7,514 nucleotides of DNA from CAZQYC01 sp043746555 (GCA_043746555.1 JAYTQU010000358.1:1-7514); one strand, 5' to 3'. Shown: positions 1 to 6,226, numbered from the stretch's first letter. Notes: a model not told the origin generated them from the sequence alone. Translations and numbers: made by a program.

Positions 1-2
1 AC

Positions 3-71
3 AACGTCTTCGTCGATGCGTGCCTCGATGCGCGTGTTGACCCTTGCAAGTTTAAGTGGAGTCTACTGTGA
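3..71 (+). CDS. 3' end of an unidentified upstream gene (partial)
   Basis: Reading frame 3 is open from the left edge and ends at TGA 69-71, giving a 22-residue tail, NVFVDACLDARVDPCKFKWSLL cut here to its key parts: VDACLDARVDPC followed by KFKWSLL. Its stop overlaps the GTG start of the next gene as GTGA (68-71), a classic sign of translational coupling, and this is the main reason to believe it. The tail has two cysteines but matches no family I can name. By position it belongs to the metal-uptake operon and could be a regulator, a chaperone or the missing ABC ATPase, but nothing seen supports any of these. Frame 1 is also open at the left edge, so the reading is tentative. Confidence 0.35.
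   Translation, partial: NVFVDACLDARVDPCKFKWSLL
58..61 (+). promoter_or_regulatory. Ribosome binding site of the outer-membrane protein gene
   Basis: GGAG at 58-61 lies six bases before GTG 68. It falls inside the coding region that a start at GTG 56 would imply. It therefore selects the 68 start, which also gives a cleaner signal peptide and a GTGA overlap with the upstream frame. Confidence 0.6.
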
Positions 72-1285
72 AACTTTATTTCTATTCCGGCTGCATTGCA
101 GCCATTGGCATCGCCGCGCTGCCTGGTGCGGCTAGCGCGCAAAGCGCCAGCAGCGGTAACGCCTTTAATCCCGCGCTCAGTGTCATTCTCGACGGCAAGT
201 ACGCGCATTACTCGCGCGATCCGGCCGATTACGGCATATCGGGTTTTTTGTTGGGTGGCGAAGCGGGGCTGACGCCCAAAGGGCTATCGCTCGGCGAGAC
301 CGAAATCGCCGCGAGCGCGAATGTCGATGATCGCTTCTTCGCGCAAACAACCATCGCGCTAGCCAGCGACGGTGACAAGACCGACATCGGCGTCGAAGAG
401 GCATTCTTTCAAACCACAGCGTTACCCGATGGATTTACGTTGCAGTTTGGGCGCTTTTTTTCCGAGATCGGTTATCTCAATTCCAAGCATGCGCATGCGT
501 GGGATTTTGTCGACCAACCGCTTGCCTATAAAGCGATGCTCAACAAGCAATACGGCGACGACGGTGTGCAAGCGCGTTTTGTGGCGCCGACCGATTTGTT
601 AATCGAAGTGGGCGCCGAAGCGTTTCGCGGCGCGCAGTTTCCGGCTGCGGGCGCGGCGCGCGGCGGCGTTGGGTCGTGGACAGCGTTTGCACACACCGGC
701 GGCGATGTCAGTAACGCATCCAGTTGGAGAGCTGGGGTGTCGTATCTCAATGCCGATGCGGCTGAACGCGATTCCACCATTCAAAACGGCGACACGCTTT
801 CGTTCACCGGATCGGATCGCATTTGGATCGCCGATTTTGTGTGGAAGTGGGCCGAGAACGGTAATCCGCGACAGCGCAATTTCATTTTGCAAGGCGAGTA
901 TCTACATCGCCAGGAACGCGGCGACGTGATCGATGCGCAAATCAATTATGCCGCGATGGCGTTCGCGCCGGACTTTAACTACAGCGGCACGCAGCAGGGT
1001 TTTTACTTACAAGCCGTTTATCAATTTATTCCGCGTTGGCGCGCAGGGTTACGTTTCGACAGATTAAGTGCCGACAATCGTGGGCCGAGTCTCGGCATTG
1101 CGACGCCGCTTAACGACACGTCGCATGATCCGAGCCGCATGACCGCGATGATCGATTTCTCCAACAGCGAGTTCAGCCGGCTGCGAATGCAATTGGCCGA
1201 AGACAAGTCGCGACCGCAAAGCGATACTCAATTCATGTTTCAGTACATCATGAGCATCGGCGCTCATGGCGCGCATCAATTTTAA
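68..1285 (+). CDS. Outer-membrane beta-barrel protein associated with zinc uptake
   Basis: The 405-residue protein begins with a Sec signal peptide (residues 1-24, hydrophobic core AAIGIAALPG, cleavage after ASA). The rest alternates short polar and aromatic stretches as in a porin-like barrel and ends in Phe405, the usual outer-membrane assembly signal. It resembles the family found beside ZnuA-type genes, which databases often label TonB-dependent receptor; that label is doubtful here because the protein is too short for a full receptor and no plug domain or TonB box is visible. Conserved-looking segments are GRFFSEIGYLNSKHAHAWDF around residues 128-147 and a terminal HGAHQF. Clustered His could touch metal, which is inference. 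The GTG start at 68 is chosen over GTG 56 because GGAG lies six bases before it and because it overlaps the upstream stop. The next gene starts 14 bases downstream. The substrate is inferred only from the neighbours. Confidence 0.8.
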   Translation: MKLYFYSGCIAAIGIAALPGAASAQSASSGNAFNPALSVILDGKYAHYSRDPADYGISGFLLGGEAGLTPKGLSLGETEIAASANVDDRFFAQTTIALASDGDKTDIGVEEAFFQTTALPDGFTLQFGRFFSEIGYLNSKHAHAWDFVDQPLAYKAMLNKQYGDDGVQARFVAPTDLLIEVGAEAFRGAQFPAAGAARGGVGSWTAFAHTGGDVSNASSWRAGVSYLNADAAERDSTIQNGDTLSFTGSDRIWIADFVWKWAENGNPRQRNFILQGEYLHRQERGDVIDAQINYAAMAFAPDFNYSGTQQGFYLQAVYQFIPRWRAGLRFDRLSADNRGPSLGIATPLNDTSHDPSRMTAMIDFSNSEFSRLRMQLAEDKSRPQSDTQFMFQYIMSIGAHGAHQF

Positions 1286-1287
1286 GC

Positions 1288-1292
1288 GAGGA
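1288..1292 (+). promoter_or_regulatory. Ribosome binding site of the metal-binding protein gene
   Basis: GAGGA lies seven bases before ATG 1300, in the 14-base gap after the stop of the outer-membrane protein gene. It is a strong site and fits co-transcription with the preceding gene. Confidence 0.65.
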
Positions 1293-1299
1293 CATCATC

Positions 1300-2226
1300 A
1301 TGAAAAATTCACTCTATGCGGTCCTCCTACTGACCTTGACGACGATCATGACGATGACGTCGGCGAACGCGGCACTACGTGTGTTTGCTTGCGAACCGGA
1401 GTGGGCCGCGGTCGCGCGAGAAATCGGCGGCGACAAAGTCGAAACGACTTCGGCGACCACGCCGGATCAAGATGTTCACTACATCCAAGCGCGTCCGAGT
1501 TTAATCGCGCAAGTGCGTCGCGCCGATTTGGTGTTTTGTACCGGCGCCGATCTTGAAGTCGGTTGGTTGCCGGTGCTGCTACGGCAAGCGGGTAACGGCA
1601 AAGTGCAACCGGGCCAACTTGGGTTCATGGACGCGGCGTCGGCCGTGCAATTGCTCGAAGTGCCGACCAGTGTCGATCGCTCGCAGGGCGACATTCATCC
1701 TTACGGCAATCCGCATCTTCAGACCGATCCACGCAACATCGGGAAAGTCGCGGCGGCATTGAGCGAACGCCTCGCTAAACTCGATCCGTCGAATGCCGGT
1801 TACTACACGCAACGCGAACATGATTTCGCGCTCAATTGGAATCGCGCCGTCGAAAAATGGACTGAAGAAGCCAAACCGCTACGCGGCATGCAAATCGTGA
1901 CGCATCATCGCGGTTACGTTTACTTGGACAATTGGCTGGGGTTGGAAGAACTTGGCAGTCTCGAACCGAAACCGGGCATCGAACCGACCACCGGACATTT
2001 GGTGGAACTACTCGATCAGGTACACAATAAAAACGCGAAAGCCATTGTGCGATCGTCGTATGAAGACTCGCGCGCATCGGATTGGTTGTCGGGACGCACC
2101 GGCGTGAAAGCCATCGTGTTGCCGCATACGGTCGGTAGCGTGCCCGGTACGGATACCTTGTATGGCATGTTCGATGTCATCGTCGCGCGCTTGCTCGACG
2201 CCGAGAAATCGGCGGTGAAAAAATGA
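1300..2226 (+). CDS. Zinc/manganese-type ABC transporter substrate-binding protein (ZnuA/TroA family)
   Basis: This is a 308-residue periplasmic binding protein of the cluster-9 (ZnuA/TroA/PsaA) family, which captures a divalent metal and hands it to the inner-membrane permease. Residues 1-24 form a signal peptide ending SANA. Candidate metal ligands sit in the family positions: His60 (DVHYIQARPS, usually DPHxxxPxPS), His139 (GNPHLQTDP), His203 or His202 (VTHHRGYVY) and Asp285 (PGTDTLYGM). Three His plus one Asp suits zinc or manganese. The His-rich loop of many true ZnuA proteins is absent; the corresponding stretch, about residues 122-138, holds only His133. The gene follows the outer-membrane protein by 14 bases and overlaps the permease start by four bases. 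Zinc is favoured because of the barrel partner, but manganese cannot be excluded. The symbol is withheld because the metal is not certain. Confidence 0.92.
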   Translation: MKNSLYAVLLLTLTTIMTMTSANAALRVFACEPEWAAVAREIGGDKVETTSATTPDQDVHYIQARPSLIAQVRRADLVFCTGADLEVGWLPVLLRQAGNGKVQPGQLGFMDAASAVQLLEVPTSVDRSQGDIHPYGNPHLQTDPRNIGKVAAALSERLAKLDPSNAGYYTQREHDFALNWNRAVEKWTEEAKPLRGMQIVTHHRGYVYLDNWLGLEELGSLEPKPGIEPTTGHLVELLDQVHNKNAKAIVRSSYEDSRASDWLSGRTGVKAIVLPHTVGSVPGTDTLYGMFDVIVARLLDAEKSAVKK

Positions 2227-2987
2227 ATACCGATGCGCTCGATATCTCGATCCTGGGTCCGGCATTTTTTGCTGGGCTCTTGGTGCTCGCGACGCATGTA
2301 CCGCTGGGTCGCCAGGTGTTGTCGCGAGGGATTATCTTTATCGATCTCGCAATCGCGCAGGCCGCTGGCGTGGGCGTGATTGTCGCCAGCGTACTCGGTT
2401 GGGATCCACATAGCGTCGCAGCGCAAGGTGCGGCGTTCGCGGCGGCGATTATCGGCGCGCTTGGATTGGCGTGGACCGACGTGCGTTTCGCTCAGGTGCA
2501 AGAAGCCATCATCGGCGTGTTCTTCGTATTGTGCGCGACCGGCGGATTGATATTGCTGGAAAACAATCCGCACGGCGGCGAAGAACTCAAGGATTTGTTG
2601 GTCGGTCAGATTTTGTGGGTGGACATTCACAACTTGTTGCCTGCGGCAATTGTGGCCGCGGTTGTGTTGACGGCGTGGTTTGGCTTTCGGGAAAAACTGG
2701 GGCGTGTGGGGTTCTACTTGTTGTTTGCGCTGTGTGTCACGGTGTCGGTGCAATTGGTGGGCGTCTATTTGGTGTTCGCCAGCCTGATCGTGCCGGCCTT
2801 GTCGACGCGGCGTATCGACGAAAAGTCCGGTCTCGCATGGGCTTACGGGTTGGGCATCGCCGGATACGTCGTCGGACTGATGTTGTCGGCATTGTTCGAT
2901 TTGCCGACAGGCGCTGTGATTGTGTGGTCGCTGGCGGGTCTGGGGGTTATCATGAGCGGCGTTCGTTCGATACTTACCGCTCGATAA
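2223..2987 (+). CDS. Zinc/manganese-type ABC transporter permease (ZnuB family)
   Basis: The 254-residue integral membrane protein belongs to the ABC-3 permease family. It has about eight hydrophobic segments, near residues 10-25, 40-58, 66-84, 94-112, 137-153, 162-178, 179-194 and 204-247, the last covering two. The family hallmark following the second charged loop reads RGIIFIDLAIAQAAGVG (residues 35-51), where many relatives have DALSHA-type sequence. VYLVFASLIVPAL (181-193) matches the conserved late transmembrane segment. It would move the metal delivered by the preceding binding protein across the inner membrane. Its ATG overlaps the upstream stop (ATGA, 2223-2226), so the two are translationally coupled. 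No ATPase gene follows: holA comes next. It must use an ATPase encoded elsewhere, possibly upstream of the window. Confidence 0.92.
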   Translation: MNTDALDISILGPAFFAGLLVLATHVPLGRQVLSRGIIFIDLAIAQAAGVGVIVASVLGWDPHSVAAQGAAFAAAIIGALGLAWTDVRFAQVQEAIIGVFFVLCATGGLILLENNPHGGEELKDLLVGQILWVDIHNLLPAAIVAAVVLTAWFGFREKLGRVGFYLLFALCVTVSVQLVGVYLVFASLIVPALSTRRIDEKSGLAWAYGLGIAGYVVGLMLSALFDLPTGAVIVWSLAGLGVIMSGVRSILTAR

Positions 2988-3035
2988 CTTTTGCCGACCA
3001 CGCATCACTCGTCACCAACTAACCCCAACCATCAG

Positions 3036-4058
3036 TTGAAGATTAACGCCGACAATTTAGCCGCACAGTTATGCCGCACATTGCCGCACATCGCCTTGGT
3101 GTCCGGCGATGAGCCACTTCTGGTGGGTGAGGCTTGCGATGCGATCCGCGTCAAAGCGCGCGAGTCGGGCTTCACCGAACGCGATTTGCAATTCGCCGAG
3201 CGCGGCTTCGATTGGCAGGCGCTGCGCATGGTGAGTCGGAGCATGTCGTTGTTCGCGGATAAACGTTTGATAGAAGTGCGCTTGGGCGGCGCCAAGATCG
3301 ATCAAGCGGCCAGCGCCGTAATTGGCGATCTCGCCGCGACAAAAATGGATGACACGTTGATCCTGATCGTGGCCGACAAACTCGATGCTCGTGCGCAAAG
3401 CGCTAAGTGGGTGACGTCCATCGAGCGCGCAGGTTGGTTCGTACAGATTTGGCCCATCGATTTGCCGCGCTTGCCCGCTTGGATTCGCGCGCGCATGACG
3501 CAACACGGATTGCAGGCGGAAGCGGATGTCGCCGGGCTGATTGCGGATCGCGTCGAAGGCAATTTGCTCGCTGCGCATCAGGAAATCGAGCGACTCGCTT
3601 TGTTGCATCCGCAAGAAAAGATCACGGCGGAGATTGTGTTGGAGGCAGTCGCGGATAGCGCGCGTTACGATGTGTTGCAAGTGGGCCTTGCGGCGATGAG
3701 CGGAAATACCGCGCGCGCGGTTCGTGTGCTTGAAGGGCTGCGCGCCGAAGGCGTCGATGCAACTGTCGTGCTCTGGGGCATCAATAAAGATCTGCAATGG
3801 CTTGCGCGTGTGGCCCATTTGCTGCGTGGCGGCCAAAGCGCCGATGCGGCGATGAATAGCGAATACGTCTGGCGACCGCGCCAATCCGCGATGAAACAGG
3901 CGCTGGCGCGACTGAAGTTACCGACGATTTACGCGCTACTGCGTGACGCCGCGAATGTCGATCGCGCCATTAAAGGCGTGCGCCGCAGCGACGCGTGGCT
4001 CGAACTGCAAGCGCTGGTCGCGCGAATGGCCGGCGTACGGCTCAAGCGCGTCGCTTGA
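3036..4058 (+). CDS. holA: DNA polymerase III subunit delta
   Basis: HolA is the clamp-loader subunit that opens the beta sliding clamp during replication. The 340-residue product from TTG 3036 starts MKINADNLAAQL and continues with IALVSGDEPLL (residues 19-29), the typical delta opening, followed by the AAA+-like body and a C-terminal helical collar. The length matches the family, about 340 residues. The same frame extends to TTG 2991 and would add 15 residues rich in Thr, His, Ser and Pro that look non-coding; I prefer 3036, although neither start has a clear Shine-Dalgarno sequence and no ATG is available near the expected N-terminus. It lies 48 bases after the permease gene and 43 bases before nadD. 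The order holA-nadD-rsfS-rlmH is conserved in gammaproteobacteria, but lptE, usually just upstream, is missing here. Confidence 0.92.
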   Translation: MKINADNLAAQLCRTLPHIALVSGDEPLLVGEACDAIRVKARESGFTERDLQFAERGFDWQALRMVSRSMSLFADKRLIEVRLGGAKIDQAASAVIGDLAATKMDDTLILIVADKLDARAQSAKWVTSIERAGWFVQIWPIDLPRLPAWIRARMTQHGLQAEADVAGLIADRVEGNLLAAHQEIERLALLHPQEKITAEIVLEAVADSARYDVLQVGLAAMSGNTARAVRVLEGLRAEGVDATVVLWGINKDLQWLARVAHLLRGGQSADAAMNSEYVWRPRQSAMKQALARLKLPTIYALLRDAANVDRAIKGVRRSDAWLELQALVARMAGVRLKRVA

Positions 4059-4101
4059 CCACGCTCGTACTTATTTCTTTCTCATCATCGATTACTGACT
4101 A

Positions 4102-4785
4102 ATGGCTCCCATCGGTATCTTCGGCGGAACGTTCGACCCTATTCACTACGGCCATTTGCGCACGGCATTCGAGCTGTTGCAGGCGTTACGCCTTGGCGAG
4201 ATGCGTTTCATGCCTGCGGGCAATCCACCGCATCGCGAAAATGCCATCGCCAGCGCCGAACAACGCTTGGCCATGGTTGAGGCGGCGATTGCGGATCAAC
4301 GTGGGTTTACCGTCGACGATCGAGAGATTCGACGCATTGGACTTTCCTATTCCGTCGATACCATGCGATCGTTGCGCGAGGAATTTCCCGATCGATCGCT
4401 GTGCATGATCGTGGGCATGGATGCGTTCTTGGGATTGCCGACGTGGCATCAATGGCGCGATCTACTCGATTTGGTTCACTTGATTGTCGCGCATCGACCT
4501 GGTTGGCGCGCGCCGACCATGGGTCCGCTTGGCGAATTGTTGGTGGATCGCGGTACCGGCGGCGTTAACGATTTGCACTCGGCGTTGGCGGGGCGCATTT
4601 ACATTCACGCAGTCACTCAGCTTGAAATTTCTTCGACCGAAGTTCGCAACCTCATAGCGCACAAGCGCGATCCGCGCTATCTAATGCCCGACGCCGTGCG
4701 CACGATCATCATGCAATCGGCCTGCTATTCACGACCCAATTCAGCCACACCCAACTTGGACAAACCCAACTTAGATAAACCTTGA
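4102..4785 (+). CDS. nadD: Nicotinate-nucleotide adenylyltransferase
   Basis: NadD joins nicotinate mononucleotide and ATP to give deamido-NAD and pyrophosphate, a late step of NAD synthesis in the cytoplasm. The nucleotidyltransferase signature GGTFDPIHYGHL spans residues 8-19, with the HxGH-type pair His15 and His18. The second ATP-binding motif ISSTEVR is at 176-182. GMDAF (105-109) and LPTWHQW (112-118) are typical of bacterial NadD. The 227-residue length is slightly long because of a C-terminal tail that ends with a perfect repeat, PNLDK twice and a final P. No strong ribosome site precedes ATG 4102, and the N-terminus fits the family without any extension. The stop overlaps the ribosome binding site of rsfS, which suggests coupled expression. 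Confidence 0.96.
   Translation: MAPIGIFGGTFDPIHYGHLRTAFELLQALRLGEMRFMPAGNPPHRENAIASAEQRLAMVEAAIADQRGFTVDDREIRRIGLSYSVDTMRSLREEFPDRSLCMIVGMDAFLGLPTWHQWRDLLDLVHLIVAHRPGWRAPTMGPLGELLVDRGTGGVNDLHSALAGRIYIHAVTQLEISSTEVRNLIAHKRDPRYLMPDAVRTIIMQSACYSRPNSATPNLDKPNLDKP
4750..4779 (+). repeat. 15-bp tandem repeat in the 3' end of nadD
   Basis: Two adjacent 15-bp copies of CCCAACTTRGAYAAA lie at 4750-4764 and 4765-4779. They encode PNLDK twice at the C-terminus of NadD. The copies differ at two bases, TTG to TTA and GAC to GAT, both silent, so the duplication is in frame and has been translated since it arose. Confidence 0.8.
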
Positions 4786-4787
4786 GG
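4784..4787 (+). promoter_or_regulatory. Ribosome binding site of rsfS, overlapping the nadD stop
   Basis: GAGG shares two bases with the nadD stop codon (TGA 4783-4785) and lies six bases before ATG 4794. It fixes the rsfS start at 4794 and shows that the long N-terminal leader of RsfS is genuinely placed to be translated. An upstream in-frame TTG at 4782 is rejected because it would contain this site. Confidence 0.7.
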
Positions 4788-4793
4788 ACCCGC

Positions 4794-5420
4794 ATGAGCT
4801 CGACTCGGAAAAAATCGTCCCGCAAATCGACCGGCAAGTCGCCAGCCCAGTCGTCAACTAGCCAGTCGCCAACTAGGTCGAAACGCCCTTCTTCCGGCAA
4901 GCCGAAGATGTCCAGTAGGTCGAAGTCGTCCGGCAAGTCGAAGTCGACCACTCGGTCTACCGGTAATCGGTCCGCGTCCGCGCGACCGGCGTCGAAAGCG
5001 CGCAAGACATCGGCGCCCGCAAAACTCGTCGCCAAATCGCCGACTGCACCGCGACGCAAAGTCGCAAAGATGCCGAATGCGCCCGTCATCGCCATCGCAA
5101 TGCGAGCGCTCGACGACATGAAGGCCGTCAATGTCAAAGCCCTCGACGTGCGCGAGCAGACAGACATTGCCGATGTCATGATCATTGCCAGCGGTAACTC
5201 GGATCGACACGTGCGCTCGATTGCCGATCGCGTCATCGAATTCGCCAAGAAGGCGGGTTATCGCCCGATGGGCGTCGAAGGCGAGCGCGACGGTGAATGG
5301 GTATTGGTCGATCTGCAAGACGTCATCGTGCACGTGATGCTCCCGCGGGTGCGCGAGTTTTACCGTTTGGAAAGTTTGTGGGACGTGACGGCCGCGAGAA
5401 GAGAAGCGTCGGGGCAGTGA
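4794..5420 (+). CDS. rsfS: Ribosomal silencing factor RsfS with a basic N-terminal leader
   Basis: RsfS (Iojap/YbeB family) binds protein uL14 on the large ribosomal subunit and blocks joining with the small subunit, which lowers translation in starvation. The conserved domain covers residues 93-208: DVREQTDIADVMIIASGNSD (118-137), then RHVRSIADRV, EGERDGEWVLVDLQDVIVHV (162-181) and REFYRLESLW (187-196). The usual family length is about 105-130 residues; this product has 208. Residues 1-92 are low-complexity, rich in Ser (about 26) and Lys/Arg (about 27), with no Asp or Glu, and resemble histone-H1-like or ribosomal-protein tails. A start at ATG 5070 (Met93) would give an ordinary 116-residue RsfS, but it has no clear ribosome site, whereas ATG 4794 has GAGG six bases upstream. 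The leader may add RNA binding, which is inference. Confidence 0.93.
   Translation: MSSTRKKSSRKSTGKSPAQSSTSQSPTRSKRPSSGKPKMSSRSKSSGKSKSTTRSTGNRSASARPASKARKTSAPAKLVAKSPTAPRRKVAKMPNAPVIAIAMRALDDMKAVNVKALDVREQTDIADVMIIASGNSDRHVRSIADRVIEFAKKAGYRPMGVEGERDGEWVLVDLQDVIVHVMLPRVREFYRLESLWDVTAARREASGQ
4847..4876 (+). repeat. 15-bp tandem repeat in the 5' part of rsfS
   Basis: Two copies of CCAGTCGYCAACTAG lie side by side at 4847-4861 and 4862-4876 and differ at one base. They sit within a wider Ser/Lys/Arg-coding stretch (about 4800-5065) with recurring, imperfect CCGGCAAG-centred units. This suggests that the RsfS leader grew by in-frame slippage or duplication. Confidence 0.75.
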
Positions 5421-5504
5421 TGAACGCGAGGGCGTCAGTGCGTGAAATAGCGAGATCGAGTTTCCTCCTCTGACCCGCTCCCGCTTTCGCTCTTACGATA
5501 TTGC

Positions 5505-5987
5505 ATGCTTCTCCGTCTCATCGCCGCCGGTACGAAACTCCCCGCGTGGATGAACGCCGGCGTGAACGACTACGCCGCGCGTCTCAAGGGCGGCGACTAC
5601 AAATTCGAGCTTATCGAAATTCCATTGGGACACCGCAGCGGTAGCGACGCAGCGCGCGCAATCGCCAAAGAAGGCGAGCGCATGTCGCTGGCCCTGGCGA
5701 GCAAACCGGCAAGCAAACCGTATGTGGTCGCACTGCAAGTTACGGGTAAATCGTTATCGACCGAGCAACTCGCGACGTTTTTGCAGTCGCGAAGTCATGA
5801 AGGCCGCGACATTGCGTTTTGTATCGGCGGGCCGGAAGGCCTCGCTGCGGAAATCGTTGCGCGCGCGGACCTACGCTGGTCGCTGTCGTCGCTCACGTTG
5901 CCGCATGGTTTAGCGCGCGTCGTGGTCGCCGAGGCGCTGTATCGCGCTGTGAGCGTCATCAAAGGACTGCCCTATCATCGGGCGTGA
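5505..5987 (+). CDS. rlmH: 23S rRNA (pseudouridine1915-N3)-methyltransferase
   Basis: RlmH is a SPOUT-class methyltransferase that uses S-adenosylmethionine to methylate pseudouridine 1915 in helix 69 of 23S rRNA on assembled 70S ribosomes. The N-terminus MLLRLIAAGTKLPAWM matches the family. The SAM-binding trefoil-knot motifs FCIGGPEGL (residues 105-113) and LTLPHGLARVVVAEALYRA (130-148) are intact, and the end LPYHRA matches the typical PYHR terminus. At 160 residues it is about five longer than the E. coli protein; the excess may lie at SKPASKP (66-72), encoded by a direct repeat of GCAAACCG at 5701-5708 and 5713-5720. It starts 84 bases after rsfS with no obvious Shine-Dalgarno sequence, so a separate promoter or weak initiation is possible. 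Its last 13 bases overlap a convergent esterase fragment on the other strand. Confidence 0.96.
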   Translation: MLLRLIAAGTKLPAWMNAGVNDYAARLKGGDYKFELIEIPLGHRSGSDAARAIAKEGERMSLALASKPASKPYVVALQVTGKSLSTEQLATFLQSRSHEGRDIAFCIGGPEGLAAEIVARADLRWSLSSLTLPHGLARVVVAEALYRAVSVIKGLPYHRA

Positions 5988-6211
5988 AGCTCCTTGGTCA
6001 ACGGCAGATTCGATTCGGCGATTTCTTTGACGGCAAGTTTTGCCATTTCGAGTGCGCCGATTGGCGTGAAGTGCGTGTTGTCGTTTCGTCCTTGCGGATA
6101 GTTCGGGCTGTCGTTCGCCGCGAGAATCATAAACAACTTCATCGACGCATCCGTTCCAAGTTCGCCGATTAGCGCCGCGCATCGTGTTTCGGTAAAGGCC
6201 GGAGAAGTAGC
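5975..6211 (-). pseudogene. C-terminal remnant of a rhamnogalacturonan-acetylesterase-like SGNH hydrolase
   Basis: On the minus strand a frame runs from just after TAA (6214-6212) to TGA (5977-5975) and encodes 78 residues. From residue 7 on it reads like the end of a carbohydrate esterase family 12 (rhamnogalacturonan acetylesterase) protein: KLFMILAANDSPNYPQG, then DNTHFTPIGALEMAKLAV, then ESNLPLTKEL. The DNTH at residues 44-47 corresponds to the catalytic Asp-x-x-His block of SGNH hydrolases. Intact members have some 230-260 residues with a GDS serine motif near the N-terminus; that part is absent, because lpxH ends 12 bases upstream of the frame's limiting TAA. The only ATG (6142) would give 55 residues without a nucleophile. 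I read this as a leftover of a deleted or displaced gene, not an active enzyme. Homology is judged by eye from the motif pattern. Confidence 0.7.
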
Positions 6212-6226
6212 TTAATCAGCGCTTGC

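Noticed and set aside
1..56. Minus-strand reading with an antitoxin-like RIEARIDEDV segment divergent from the barrel gene
   Set aside because: The frame has a stop (TAG) just upstream and no ATG, GTG or TTG between it and the segment; the resemblance is short and likely chance.
2016..3008. 330-residue minus-strand open frame opposite the metal permease
   Set aside because: Composition is Arg/His/Gln-rich without any domain, and it lies opposite two well-supported genes; it is a shadow of their codon bias.
2991..3035. Earlier TTG start for holA at 2991
   Set aside because: It would add a Thr/His/Ser/Pro-rich stretch not seen at family N-termini and has no ribosome site; the 3036 start gives the usual length.
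3069..3884. 271-residue minus-strand open frame opposite holA
   Set aside because: No recognisable motif, and it is fully antisense to a clear DNA polymerase III delta gene.
5421..5504. Possible promoter or small gene between rsfS and rlmH
   Set aside because: No convincing -35/-10 pair, hairpin or coding frame was visible in these 84 bases.
5910..6182. 90-residue minus-strand open frame over the rlmH end and the following gap
   Set aside because: Arg-rich and without motifs; the neighbouring frame over the same bases carries the esterase-like signature and explains the open reading.
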